Shown here piece by piece: positions 20,650 through 32,201 of a stretch of DNA of 64,000 nucleotides (position 1 is its first letter; the number at the start of each line of letters is the position of its first letter). The notes beneath the pieces are model-generated. The model was not told where the DNA came from and searched no databases. It was given only the letters and a program-made list of their open reading frames with translations. The stretch is from Lactifluus volemus (lineage: Eukaryota; Basidiomycota; Agaricomycetes; Russulales; Russulaceae), in assembly GCA_022376515.1 (NCBI GenBank), contig WTXI01000169.1, positions 1 to 64,000 of the forward strand, given 5' to 3'. The position numbers and the translations under genes are program-made.

Positions 20650-22102
20650 TTAGCCGCCAGCGCGTATCGCGAGCCCGATTCCGACCCCCGCACAGAGCGT
20701 GCCCACTAAAACAATGCCGAGACGCTTTCCGGAAAAGCTCATCTGAGAGATGCTGTCCTTCACCGGCGTAAACAGCGAGAGCGAAAACATCACGAGCGAA
20801 GGGAGGTGGAATGGATCGAGGAGCACTGGCGTGCAGGTTGTGGGCGTGCATTTCGCATAGACGTAGCTGGGACCAGACGTGACGGTGGCCTCGCGCAGCC
20901 GCCGCGCAACATCGCGCGACAGCGTCGCATCCCACTCGGTCTCCCACGCGGCTTTGTCCCAGGCTGTGACGTCCTGGGACTGTGCCGTATCTGTCCGTGA
21001 TTCGTGCACTGTACGTGCCGCACGTTCAATTTCGCGCCAGCGGAGGAAACGGTCAGCAGCTTCGCTTCGAAGCAAATTTAGAGTTTCGGGGGAGTGAAAA
21101 ATTCCAGCACGTAGTCCATGTGTGGATGAAGCGTGGAAGGCGGCGACCGGTAGTCGCCCACGAGGACTCGTTGTTGAAGTAAGCAGAACGATGGGTACGT
21201 GAGCGCCAAGTCCGTCAATGATTGCGCGATCTCTGGGCGAGAGGGCTGGCAAAAAAAAAGTCAGAAGTTCTCCAGAATAGTGAAGCGCGACATACGTACA
21301 AGGGGAAAATACGACGAGTGCGGTGTAAAGACAGGATGACGGTGAAGAAACTAGACTGGACAATAGCGTAGATGGTGGACATGCTGGATGTATGACATCC
21401 AGCATCTCGTGAAAGGGCTCGTGAATGATAGACAAAATCCGCGCAATGACGTTATCAGTCTGCTGAGACATAAGCGCTCAGACGATGCCAAGCGATCGAT
21501 GAAAGACGTACGTCGCCGCCGGCAGCATGCCCCGAAACGTCAAGAATCTCCACATTGTGGGTAGGTTCAAACTTTTCCAAGCCGTGTGCATCCCTGTGCT
21601 CTACCCAGTCCGTGGAAGCCCGAGTGATGTGACCATGAAGAGTGGTCTCAGAAGGTCCCACATCTACCACGTCCTCGTTCCCATCGAGAAGGAGGCCGGC
21701 GATGGAAGAAGAAGCGCCAAGATCAGCGCTTCCAAACGCGAGTAAGCGAATGTCGCCAACGGTCTTGCCGTAGCACGTCGGCTGACGAAGAGCGGCGGGC
21801 AAAGTGAGCAAAGGGATGACGAGTCCCTGAGTGGGCTCGCGATCATGGTCGGAGGTACTATGAGCGTGGGAGTGCGGCGGACTGGCGGCGGCCGAGGAGA
21901 AAAAGAAGGATGAGGAGAGAGAAGGAGGGGAGGAAATAGAGTCGGGGCTGTCAGGGGGACTGGGTAGCGCACTGGAGCGCGGAGATGAGGGCTGAGATAA
22001 ACCGGTGGACGCGTCAGTGATGGGTGGGTGAATATCACGAATGGTAAGGACGCTAACGCTGCATAAATTTGAAGAAAAATCCATAGGTATGGACATGGAC
22101 AA
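20650..22102 (-). CDS. Predicted tail-anchored protein of unknown function
   Basis: Three exons give about 450 residues. Introns are near 21527-21473 (donor GAC|GTACGTC, acceptor CAGCAG|ACTGAT) and 21300-21247 (donor CCCTT|GTACGT, acceptor GCCAG|CCCTCTCG). The N-terminal third is Ser/Pro-rich. The middle has LLAFGSADLGASSSIAGLLL, which looks like a degenerate nucleotide-binding loop without the Lys. Helical segments follow, including LRWREIERAARTV. The C-terminus carries one hydrophobic segment (IVLVGTLCAGVGIGLAI) followed by RAGG, typical of a tail anchor. I do not recognise the family. The likely topology is cytosolic with insertion in the mitochondrial outer membrane or ER. The second intron is also open in frame, so the spliced form is preferred on family-size introns only. 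Confidence 0.7.
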
Positions 22103-22422
22103 TCGTGGTAGGAGACAAAGTGGGATCGAGCGATGTGCGGGGCCTCGAGCCAGGCAGACCTAACTCGGAAAACACGTATGCGACAGCATCTTATCAAATA
22201 ACGTCGACCCAGACCTCGGGGCGCTCGATCACAACCTTCCGCTCATTTTCCGTACGTGAACACTAACAAAGAGACACCAGAAAGACATGTAACTGGTGAC
22301 GTCAGCTCGAGTACACACCATAATTGTTGGAGCAGGTTCATTTATGTGGCACTCCTCATAATAATAAGCCCCTATTTCTGTTTCCCTTTTTACTCATGAT
22401 CTACATGGGAATCTATCGATAT
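22103..22422. other. Short intergenic region, no gene seen
   Basis: This ~320 bp lies between the NOSIP stop and the start of the tail-anchored protein gene, both on the minus strand. It should contain the latter's promoter. Nothing else is supported. Confidence 0.5.
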
Positions 22423-23768
22423 CTATCCCTGAAAAGCAACTCCCTTTTTCCTTGTCTCCGCCATGCCCCCACCAGCATAGCCCGTGCCTTGAAAAGAGTA
22501 TAAGAAACCGTAGGTCCAGGTCAGGTCAGTAGAAAGGACCCACCTTCCCGCTTGAGCTCGAGAATATCGCTTTCGGCCAGCGGCTTGTCGCATACAACGC
22601 ATTGATTTGCTGGCCGCACAAGGGTATCAGTACATGTTTTACATGTCACATGTGAACATGGTTTCATAACTGATGGATTGGGCCCGTGTTAAAAGCGGTG
22701 CACCGACAGACACGGATGACGAATAGATGACGTACCATATATTCGGACACTGTTTGAAAGTCCCTTCTTACATGAAGGGCACATAACATCATTTCCCTCG
22801 CCCTTTGATTTCGAGGCACTATCATCTGTCGGTTGGGAGAGCGTTCGAGACGACCCGGGCTGCGAAGAAAAATTGACAGGGATGAGGTTCTTCAGTCTAC
22901 ATCAAGGCCCATCAGGAGAGAGCAGTGCCAAAAATCAAGGAACTTCGAAACTTTACACAATCGGATGTGGTGGATTGCCACCACGACAGGTCGTTTGCAG
23001 CTTTACATCAGCGAGTGAAGAAGGGGGGCCACTTGAGGTGTATGTCGGTGTTAATGAAGGCAACCAGAAGTCCGGCAGCTTGCTGCGCAGCGCAGCAGCC
23101 TGCTCACGCTCAATCTGACGTAAAGCTGCTTCTTCTGCTTCTTGCGCCACCTTTTCTGCTGCTGTTGAATCAAACGCGAATTTACGTTTGGTCCCACGCC
23201 CTGAAAAAAAAAAAGATGCGGTTTACGATAAGGGAGGCGAAAGACACGAAATGGGGGGACTGCTACCTTGCACCTCTGTGCCGGTGGTTGTGACCGCGGC
23301 GACAGCAGCCAATCCAAGCTGGCCCTTCTCAAACTCGGCTAGCACACGTTCTCTGGCAGCTTCTTTTGCCCTCGCTTTTTCTTGTTCCGCTTCCTTCTTG
23401 AGCGCTTCTAATCTCTCTTTCTGCCGCTTTATGTCCTTCTTCTGTGCCACTGGACGAGTTTGACAAAGTGTGAAGGAACATTTCCGGAAAAGAAAACTCA
23501 CAAAGGTCCGTATATGCACACTCTTTGCAAAACAGGTGACCCTCTTGGCAAGCCACCGGATCCCGTGCTCGCTGCAAACATAAAGCACACGCATCGAACC
23601 TTCGCATGGACTCGTTACCGAGACGTTGCTGCAGAGATGGTACGATTGAATCGACGTGATATCAAGGCAGGGAAGTGAACGCACTCCTTTCGTTCCATAT
23701 TCAAGCTTCTTGCGCTCTGCATACGAGAATATTGAGGAGGCTGTATTATTCTTGCTGTGCTTGGTCAT
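22423..23768 (-). CDS. NOSIP homolog (RING/U-box protein)
   Basis: The start MTKHSKNNTASSIFSYAERK matches the invariant N-terminus of nitric-oxide-synthase-interacting protein homologs. A first zinc-finger-like half follows (FDACALCLQRARDPVACQEG, then HLFCKECAYTD). A long charged coiled coil comes next (KDIKRQKERLEALKKEAEQE and REQAAALRSKLPDFWLPSLT). The second half-finger near 22780-22570 reads VMCPSCKKGLSN and PCSHVTCKTC, then CVVCDKPL. The C-terminus GMAETRKKGVAFQG is also typical. NOSIP is a nuclear E3 ligase that travels with the spliceosome; in fungi there is no NOS target, so the splicing role is the likely one. At least six short introns are present. Boundaries inside the coiled coil are approximate. 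Confidence 0.88.
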
Positions 23769-24250
23769 TGTAAGTGATGATGGCTGGAAGCGGATCGCGG
23801 CCCGGATGTCGAACTCACCCTCGAATCCTATTCCGTCATTTGTTTACTATATGAGTTGATCCCAAGTCAATCATGGACATCCCTCTTCCGCGGACCTGTC
23901 ACTTGTCCCTTGTCCTTGAAGACGTCTCGCTTGTACATAAGCCAGTTTTTTTAATCATGACTCTCAGGTTTTCCCATTCCCCATCCCCATCCCCATCCCG
24001 TGTCCGTCCGAAAAGTCAGACCGCGCTTCGTGTGAGTAACTACAGATTCTCACAGACTTAAGAGTGATGTGAGTCAACTAGCACCTCTCGCAACTCCCGT
24101 CTTTCCGTTGACAATCAGTAGTCCACGACGCAGAGCGTTGCCTCACTGACATGCGCGCATCGTTGCTTATTTTCTTGATATTCCTCTTCGTGACGAATGT
24201 CAAGGCTGCGGTTGTGAGAAATCACGCGCGACTGGATAGAGGAGAACACA
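23769..24250. other. Intergenic region, no supported gene
   Basis: A small open frame at 24151 begins with a hydrophobic signal-like stretch (MRASLLIFLIFLFVTNVKA). It runs into the repeat at 24250, and the second repeat copy lacks this N-terminus. I do not call it a gene. Confidence 0.4.
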
Positions 24251-25010
24251 ACGTTTCACCGCTGCAGCCCAATTCAAAGACGCGCACCTTCCTGACGACT
24301 CTAAATATTTTCTCACACCACCGCCCGGATAGTGAGAAGCCAGTATCTATCCCGTGGCGACGTCCTCGTCGCCCACATGCCCATCCATAATATGACAACG
24401 AGGGACGAAGTAGAAGACATTTCCTGTTATAACGCTTGTAGACGATCATTTCCCCATCTTCCATAGACTCCATTGCTTCATTTATGGTCTTTGTACAAAG
24501 ACGTCGTACTTTGGGTCGAGGTCGGCCCTTCCGAGGTCAAAACTGAAGCAGGTATGGCGATGTACATCTCAATGCCATCTATGGTGAATCACGTGCACAC
24601 CATTTATTTACACCATGTCGTATTCACCATTATGTCGCAACCAACTATTTACTCTCAGAGTCCAAATGTAAAACCTGATGACCGCTTCTCCCATTGGATG
24701 GCTATGAGTTCCCCAGTAACGTTGGAAAGTGCCTCTCTCACTCAAGAAATTTATGCCATGCACCTCAACTCAGATGTCAGATCTCCGTCATTATCGTTGA
24801 CAGTACGAGTGATTTTATTCTATATCATGTCGATCGGTTCTTACCTCCCCAATCAGAGAACGACAAGAAAGTGATGTGCCTTGTGTACCTTGAAGATCTG
24901 GATGCGAATTTCCAGACCGTCCCAGTATCCTCCCTCAGATCTTTGAGCAAGGTCAAAAGGTGGAAACAAAAACCACGATGGAGGGGAGAGTCGAACCTAC
25001 GCTGAGTTGG
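24250..25010 (+). repeat. Duplicated block X, copy 1
   Basis: The block matches 29750-30490 in the same orientation, starting at TTCACCGCNGCAGCCCAATT. Some frames are conserved between the copies although indels come in threes: one reads GDVLVAHMPIHNMTTRDEVE here and GDVVVVAHTPTHNMITRDEV in copy 2; another reads QLRCQISVIIVDS and LEDLDANFQTVPVSS in both. It may be the remains of a protein-coding gene, but no complete gene can be built in either copy. Confidence 0.55.
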
Positions 25011-26741
25011 CATGGACTCAGAACGGAAGAAATTCCGGAGTATAACAATGTGCCAAAAAGGTGAGTCAATACCCGGCCGGTATCATGATCGATAGTCAAG
25101 CGCTGTACATTTTTCTTGACGTACGACATGGAGGTAATTTATGGGTTCCTCTAGGCATATATCGGAAGCAGAGGGGAATACGGCGGTATTCAAGGAGGTT
25201 GAAGGGTGCGTAAACGAAGGAGAAACGGGACACTCCGCAAGAGGGTCGCGCACTATTCGTCTGCAAGTGGGAATACAGTTGCGGATCGATAAACAAAGAT
25301 GAGAAGCGAGAGGCCGAGGCAGGGTGATAGCGGTGATTATTGAAGAAGGATTGGCGGCATCGCCACGTACCTCATTTTTGTTTCAGTAGCTTGACAGAGA
25401 AGACAGGACATGCCGCAAATCACGCGGGAAAATGGCGGACATAGAGCCCCTTAATGAGGTCTCCTATCTCAAGTGTCCCCGAGTCTATTCGTACAGTCTC
25501 ACAGCGAGACCAAATAGGCAGAGAATGCAAGAGCCCGAGTACAGGTACTGAGGGCGAAAAATGAGATTGCATGTAAGTAGTACCAGATCGGCGTAACGTC
25601 GATTCAACGTCATATACTGTAGTAGAGAAGACGGTAATTACTACAACACGCATATGTACCCACGCCTCACCCCTTCATTATTTAGCCAGGACTCCCGAGT
25701 TTTGGCACTCATCATGTAAGACTGGAGCCAATGTCATCTTCAATATTATTGTCCTCGACTTTGTTGAGGTCGGGATCGCGAACTTACCACTTTCAATTAG
25801 TAGGACTGTTTAGTACCGTGACATACGCTAGCTAGGACACTAGCGTAGCATTCTTGCATTCTCCAGATGGACAGCCCTGACTTGATCCCCTTTAGTACAT
25901 TCACTTGTCTGGCCATTAGGGCCATATCCTCCATCACTATTTGCGTATAGAGATCCCTTAGTTCTCGTGCTGACAACGCACGAGTGTACTGAGATTACCT
26001 TGTACTAATTGTCCCTTCAATTGTACTATCGAGTATATCGTTCAAGACCTGGTCCAGGCCCGAGCCCTGTGGACTCGGAGAAGCGAGAGCCCAAGACAGC
26101 CTTCATGAACACCATTGTGCTCACATGGAAGGATAACAGAGCACTTCAAGGGGTGATGACGTTGGGTGAGAATTATGTCAATATCAGAAGCACTGAACCA
26201 CCATGCGGACTATGGGAGATTTGCAACGACGATCGACTCGGTTCAAGTTCTGAACAACTGACCAATACAGACTGTATTACATTGTAACCATGCATGTGTT
26301 CTTTGTGATGGATTTGGTGGAAATTCAATTCCGTCACGGTAGATCAGTCAATGGTGGAGAATCACTGGCAGTCTTCCAATCCACTGTCAGTATCATGTCA
26401 ATGTATGGAGTGACAAGCCACCCCACTAGCGTGAATGGAAATCAAATTACTAGGAATGGCTAGGTCACTTTGCGATTTTCCTGATGGCCTGCTCGACACT
26501 GAATGCTACCTTCGGAAATGATATCTTACCAATAATCCCAAATCATGAGCAAGACTCGAAAATGTAGCGCTATGACGCTATCAGCCCCCAGTAGATATGC
26601 CGCACTGCCACAGTTGAGAAGGACTACTGGTATCTCCGAAGTCAGATGTACTAGCACTCTGTGGTGTCAGTAAGGTTAAAGCGTCGGTCTACCCGGCTGA
26701 ACTCTGGCGAATCACGAGGTCTTAGAATGGCTCGCTTAACC
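25011..26741. other. Gene-poor stretch
   Basis: No gene is supported. Open frames at 25420-25653 (-) and 26009-26287 (+) have no recognisable domain and no counterpart in the second duplication copy. The stretch is absent from or unrecognisable in the 30.5-31.4 kb region. Confidence 0.45.
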
Positions 26742-26910
26742 GTACCCGGTTCCATGACCCAAAAAATAACAGGTGACATAAACACGTACTAGACGAAACA
26801 ACGAACTACTGTACAGTACCCGAATTCATGACCCGAAAAACGGTGACATAAACGCGTACTAAACTAAGCGATCATGGACTACCCAAATCTATGACCGAAA
26901 AACAGGTACT
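26742..26910 (+). repeat. Short tandem repeat, three diverged units
   Basis: Three units of about 60-75 bp share TACCCGNNTCCATGACCC, AAAAACAGGTGACATAAAC and ACGTACTARAC. The third is truncated. A single unit occurs at 31438-31475 in the second segmental copy, so the repeat expanded or contracted after the duplication. Confidence 0.55.
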
Positions 26911-27306
26911 GTATTATAGTGGGCTTGTATGACGCTGCAAATAGCCCTTGACTAAATATGCCTTCTGGATGCTGCCGCACACCAAGAAAACTCGAAATTT
27001 ATTAGAGCTAATAATATGCAATCAATACCAGTGTGGAGCGGGCCGATTGACTAGCCCTCATCCGGGCCTAGCCGTTCCTAGCAATCTGGTTTCACGCCTG
27101 GGGTGGCTAGTCGCGCATTGGGCTGATCCACCATGACGGACCCGAATTTCCATCGGAAAGAACACATGCACGTACAACTCAGTTGGTAAAATCCCGAAAC
27201 CTGATTGGTCAGTTGTTCCGTAGTCTGCGTGGTGGTTCAGTGCTTCTGACATCGGCATAATTCTTCTCCAAAGGCCTTCAAGTATGACAAACTGGAGCTG
27301 CCTGGG

Positions 27307-27314
27307 TATAAAAA
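27307..27314 (+). promoter_or_regulatory. TATA box of secreted-peptide gene 1
   Basis: TATAAAAA lies 90 bp before the ATG. The same GGGTATAAAAACTG context stands at the same distance upstream of the duplicate gene. Confidence 0.6.
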
Positions 27315-27396
27315 CTGGAGCCACCGCCTCCTTCTCTCACCAACGTTCATCACCCTTGAAGCGTTTTATCCTCTCACATTACTTGCTCTGAACACA

Positions 27397-27605
27397 ATGA
27401 TGTTTATGAGGACCATTTTGGCTCTCTCTTTTGCTGCTCTCGCTCTCGCGGCACCGACTCCACAGAACGGCCTTGCACGCCCACTCGGGGTGGTAGAGAA
27501 TGTAGTCGACAGTACGTTCTGTTAGAACCCATGCCCGCCTGGTGCAGGCTTCACTGACCTAACATAGATCTTAACGCACTTTCTGATAAACTTCTTGGGG
27601 GGTAA
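27397..27605 (+). CDS. Tiny secreted peptide precursor 1 (50 aa)
   Basis: Exons 27397-27511 and 27568-27605 encode 50 residues; the intron (27512-27567, 56 nt) is GT-AG with a CTAAC branch site. The first 19 residues (MMFMRTILALSFAALALAA) form a classic signal peptide with an ALA cleavage site, followed by PTPQ and a short mature part ending DNLNALSDKLLGG. There are no cysteines. A TATA box lies upstream and the gene is duplicated at 31990. In that copy the signal peptide, intron and UTRs are almost identical but the mature part differs. I do not recognise a family. A secreted effector, signalling or antimicrobial peptide is possible; none is shown. The start could be either of two adjacent ATGs. 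Confidence 0.68.
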
Positions 27606-28380
27606 CCTGCATGATGGTAGTACCTCTTGTATATCTCCAACTGCTGAGTTTATTGACTTCTGCAGACCAGCCCATGAGGACCCACAAACATACATAGTAT
27701 AGGCGTGATTATCGTGCATGGTGGACTTTATGTTACAAGAGGCTGATATGTTAGTAGTTCATGGCTGTTGCATATCGGTTATGTCAGGGACCTAGGGTCC
27801 ACCCTTCACGTTGTCAACTTTTTACTCTATGTGCCAGTGTGAATTTATTCTGTGATCATTTCATCGTAAACACCACATAGACAACATAACTTTTGCGAGA
27901 TGTGCTTGAAGTAAATGGCTGTGGTAAGCGTGTGGGAATTAACATGACAGTAGGCAGTGGGCTGTAATGTAAAGGACACAGTGAGGAGTCGAGGACCAAG
28001 ATGACATTGAAGATAAACATAAATAAAGGGGCGAAGCGTGGATCGTGACCACCAAGAGATAGTACCGTTTACGGTTACGGCCGAAAATTGACGGGTTCGT
28101 TACATATACGGCCGCAAAAAATACGGGGCTAGACGCGCCGTAAAATACCTGAAGTGGCTGGGACAATGCCGGACCGTGTGCAGCTCGTACTACCCATTCA
28201 TGCACAACATACAGGTGACAAGTTATCGATTAATTTTTTTCCTAATCTGTCTGTAGTTGCATGAGCGACCCTGTACTGTAAATATGCAATGACAAAACTA
28301 CCTGGATCCACCAACAATTTCAATATTCGATCGTTTCGACTGAATGAATACACCCGATCTGTCTGTTCATCACCACAGAC

Positions 28381-29190
28381 TCATAACTTGATGCTCTTTG
28401 CATGAACCTGAACAGCGGAAGAGGCCGAGGACCCATCGGCGACCCGCCGGTCTTCACTCTCGGCAGGCCTGGGAGTGGCCCCACCGCATACTGAATCCGT
28501 GGTTTGCAAGAAAGGCTTGCTGAGTGGCCGGGGAGGGGGTGAGAAGAAAGCCTGAGCAATCAGCATAACCTGATAGTTTGACATTGGCATCTGCTGCAAA
28601 CGGATGACTGAGTAAAACAAAGTGCTGACACATGTCGGGCCGCAATGATTTCGGTCGCTGGTATCATTTGGTGAGATAGAAGGCGGATGACCACATAGAA
28701 GAGATGGGCCGTGACCGTGGATGAGGACAATCCCCCAGAGACGGATGCGGAACTGACGCTCGGACTCCTCAGAGAGCTGCGTCGTAGGATCATGATAAGC
28801 CCAAGCTCAATACCAAGGCATACCATGCTCCCAACAAGGCACCAGGATGTGGTGTTGACGCTATGTCGATACAAATAATCGGAAATCCCAGAATGCTAAT
28901 GAAGAGGCAACGTACCTCGGTGTACAAATGCTAGTACCAACGAAGAAGAACAAGTGCCTGAAAGCTGCTGATCGTGACACGAAGTCCGGGCTTATAGCAA
29001 AGGCGCGGAAGAAAAGGCCCTCATGTTCAGGCCACTCAAGCGGCAGGAGGGGCAGAACATTGACACTGGAAATTGACCCGGCGGCGCTGGGTGTCACGGC
29101 CTCGGGACGACATGATGTTATCGTAGCAAAATTGATGCCATATTGGAACACTGCCTCGACAGCGATGATGTCGTGTCCGGAGATGAGACA
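28381..29190 (-). CDS. Possible multi-pass membrane protein (degenerate)
   Basis: Hydrophobic stretches occur in several minus-strand frames: FPIICIDIASTPHPGALLGA followed by WYALVLSLGL (~28850-28790), VFQYGINFATI (~29150) and HLFYVVIRLLSH (~28700). The 3' part reads MSNYQVMLIAQAFFSPP and a polar Ser/Arg-rich tail ending VQVHAKSIKL. The pattern recalls fungal seven-helix membrane proteins of the DUF6533 type, but helices lie in frames that I cannot join without extra introns or frameshifts. It may be a pseudogene. Its last ~50 bp are shared with the 3' end of the UVDE gene at 33005-33050. Confidence 0.28.
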
Positions 29191-29749
29191 GCAATAAAGC
29201 CTTCCCTATCCAGAGGTTAAGACATTGAGATGCGAACTTGATCCTGGACGCCTAGCCCGAGAGCACAAGTATATAAAAATGTCTGGGTCACAGAATTAGG
29301 GAGGATTAGACATCTGGTGGAAGGAAGGACCACGGCCCCGATCACCTCCTTTGACGTTCGGCACAGGACCAGCAGCGATAACAGACTGTGGGGAAAGCTG
29401 CTGCTACTGCATTAGCGGTAGGGGCAGGCTGCGCTGGAGGGAGGGGCGGCTGTGGAGGGTGCTGAAACATCGTATAGAAGTGATGAGGGTAACCAAGGGG
29501 AGGCTGTGACGACCATCTGCTCCACAGCCGGGAGGGGCATGTGAGGACATAGACATAGGGAGGAGAGGGTATAAGCAAAAAAAGAGTAAAACGGCACTTT
29601 TGGTGAGGAAAACATGGCGGCGAATTGGAATGAGGCAGAAGTGGGAGGAGGCTCTACTTGGTCACCTTCGCAGATGAGAAGTTGCCCAAATGATATGCAT
29701 TGACTACACCGTGAATGAGTATGCTTCGTGCGTTCACCACCGTAGCAGA
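29191..29749. other. Between duplicated blocks, no supported gene
   Basis: A long minus-strand open frame (29412-29990) crosses this stretch, but it overlaps the duplicated block in a frame not kept in copy 1, has low-complexity Pro/Ser content and no domain. Confidence 0.45.
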
Positions 29750-30490
29750 ACCCCAACGTTTCACCGCCGCAGCCCAATTCAAAGACGCGCACCTTCCTGA
29801 CGACTCTAAATATTCTCTCACACCACCGCCCGGATAGCGGCAATGACGAGAAGCCAGTATCTATCCGTTGGCGACGTCGTCGTCGTCGCCCACACGCCCA
29901 CCCATAATATGATAACGAGGGACGAAGTAGAAGACATATCCTGTTATCACGCTTGTAGGAGATCATTTCCCCACCTTCCATAGACTCCATTGCTTCATTT
30001 ATGATCTTTGCACAAAGACGCCGTACTTTAGGAGTGAGGTCAGCCCGAGGTCAAAACTGAAGCAGGGTGAGAATGTAATACTATAATGAGAGATGGTGTT
30101 GGATGACGACGAACGGGCCGGTACGGCCATCGACTCCGCCAATCACGTGTACTAGTACACCATTTACACCGTGACTGTGTCTCATCGTATTCTCCATTTT
30201 GTCGCAACCAACTCGAGAAATTTATGCCGTGCGCCTCAACTCAGATGTCAGATCTCCGTCATTATCGTTGACAGTATGAGTGATCTTATCCTGTATCATG
30301 TCCATCTGTTCTTACCTCCCCAATCAGAGAACGACGGCGAGAAAGTGACGTGTCTTGCGCACCTTGAAGATCTGGATGCGAATTTCCAGACCGTCCCAGT
30401 ATCCTCCAAAAACATGCTGCTGAGGATCAAGGTCCAGAAGGAACCTTTAAGAAGTCCAACTAAGCAAGTAATACACTTTCTGGGGCTTAG
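29750..30490 (+). repeat. Duplicated block X, copy 2
   Basis: This is the second copy of 24250-25010, starting AACGTTTCACCGCCGCAGCC. Three-base indels relative to copy 1 (an extra GTC near 29880 and GGC near 30336) leave the local frames intact. After ~30410 the two copies diverge completely. Confidence 0.55.
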
Positions 30491-31437
30491 GCGCAATGTC
30501 GATGCCGCTCTTCGACCGCATAGGTCGCCTCGACACAGCAAAGAAAGAGCGCGAACGAATCAGGGGAGAACGTGGAAGCGTATGTAAGTGGTCACTACTC
30601 TCATGACCAACGCTGCAATAAATTATCTGACAACGCACCTCGAAATCGACATTAAGACAGGCAACAGCTCGAGTATGACCGGCAGAAGCTGATCTTCTGC
30701 CAGATCTGTCCTGACAAACTCATCTGCCAGCGGTGGTGGCTGGCACATAAATCATCATGACGTTTGAACAAGGTGTATGCTAATCATCTGAACAATTAGC
30801 CATTGCCTTGCACTTGTCCTTCATTCCCCTATGTATATAAATTCAACGGCTGTCAATCACAGCACCTTAACAAACTTGTTTATCTCGTCGGGGTTCAGTT
30901 TCCTTCCCCAATTCCCTTTACCTGACGGATTTACTTTTTCAAGCTGTATCTATTGACATGACCCGCTACCACTCTCAGACTAGCCAGCTCTACTCGCAGA
31001 TGTACTGTATGCAAGTCCCATCATGTTCGCAACTATGGCGGATCCCATTACGAGAGAGCCTCCCTCTCACAGAACCGTATCGTGATATCCCTTAGATACA
31101 CTGTCGCTATCATTCGAGCGATGTTGATGTACTTTAGGGTACCTAGCGGTTTTCGCCTCGAACCAGTAGCCCGGGGTATAATTTGGCTCTCTTTTCCATG
31201 AACTTCAATCAACTCGATCCGTTGTTCTCGTGCCCTCATGCTCAGCCAGACTTCATTAATTGTGAGCTTAACTCATGAAGCCCTCTTCCCCGTTCAAATC
31301 TTTCGCCCTTTCTATGACAGTTGTATTGACAGTAAGATGAGGCTAGGTTCATGGTAAACACGACATGAGAAAGAGAATTGAACAGCGGCTACTGACCTCG
31401 GTCTCTCCACAAAGGCTGAATTTCGACAGGAAAATCG
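30491..31437. other. Unique stretch between duplicated blocks
   Basis: I see no gene. The stretch takes the place that 25011-26741 holds in the first duplication copy, and the two do not look alike. Confidence 0.4.
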
Positions 31438-31899
31438 TACAGTACCCAAATCTATGACCTGAAAAACAGGTATTGTGGGCTTGTACGATGCTGCACTAAA
31501 TATGCCTTCTGAAATTCTGCTGCCTGCACCAAGAAAACTCTTAAAGGAGTTATGTTATTAATGTACAATTGATACCTATGGAGCGGGCCGATGAGGAAAA
31601 TCGCAACACGTGACTAGCCTCACCCGGGTTAGCCGATCCTAGTGATCTAGTTTCCATTCATGCTAGCGGGGTGGCTAGTCGCAATGATCATGATGGACCC
31701 GAATTTCCATCGCAAAGAACACATGCACGCTGGTAATATAACTCAGTTGGTAAAATCCCGAAACCTGATTGGTCAATTGTTGAATCGATTAACGTTGCAA
31801 ATCTCCCGTAGTCTGCGCGGTGGTTCATTGCTTCTGATATCGGCATAATTCTTCTCCACTGGCAGAGGCCTCAAGTATTACAAGTTCGAGCTGTCTGGG

Positions 31900-31907
31900 T
31901 ATAAAAA
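31900..31907 (+). promoter_or_regulatory. TATA box of secreted-peptide gene 2
   Basis: TATAAAAA lies 90 bp before the ATG, matching the position in the sister gene. Confidence 0.6.
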
Positions 31908-31989
31908 CTGAGACCACCCCCTCCTTCTCTCACCAACGTTCATCACCCTTGAGGCGATTTATCCTTTCGAATCACTTGCTCTGAACACA

Positions 31990-32201
31990 ATGATGTTTAT
32001 GAAGACCATTTTGGCTCTCTCTTTTGCTGCTCTCGCTCTCGCTGCTCCGACTCCACAGGACGGCGGGGTGCCAGCGGTCCTGGAGAATGTATTCAACGGT
32101 ACGTTCTGTTAGAACCCATGCCCGCCTGGTGCAAGCTTGACTGACCTAACATAGGTATTAGTGCCATATTTGGTGCCGTTGATGGAAGCTTGGGTACTTG
32201 A
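31990..32201 (+). CDS. Tiny secreted peptide precursor 2 (51 aa)
   Basis: Exons 31990-32098 and 32155-32201 encode 51 residues. The intron (32099-32154) is 56 nt, like that of the sister gene, and differs from it at two positions. The signal peptide MMFMKTILALSFAALALAA differs from the sister by a single residue (Lys for Arg at position 5). The mature part runs PTPQDGGVPAVLENVF and then NGISAIFGAVDGSLGT. Outside PTPQ and an EN(V) core, most mature residues differ, and the exon lengths differ by multiples that keep both reading frames open. The C-terminal part is hydrophobic and Gly-rich. No cysteines and no recognised family. Secretion is well supported by the signal peptide; any activity is unknown. 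Confidence 0.68.

Larger units (their letters stand above)
26742..28475 (+). repeat. Segmental duplication around secreted-peptide gene 1
   Basis: This block matches 31438-33050 in order and orientation. It includes the promoter, the peptide gene, the 3' flank to about 27900, the block with TACCTGAAGTGGCTGGGACA (28147/32772), and ends at a GCCGAGGACCCATCGGCGA...CTTCACTCTCGGC stretch. Confidence 0.75.

Noticed and set aside
27180..27210. tRNA-like string AACTCAGTTGGTAAAATCCCGAAACC
   Set aside because: It has some resemblance to a D-arm, but no anticodon arm, no T-loop and no acceptor pairing could be drawn.
29412..29990. 192-codon open frame on the minus strand in block X
   Set aside because: The matching frame in copy 1 (24222-24473) stops early, composition is Pro/Ser-rich and no domain is visible. 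The opposite strand keeps its frames better between copies.
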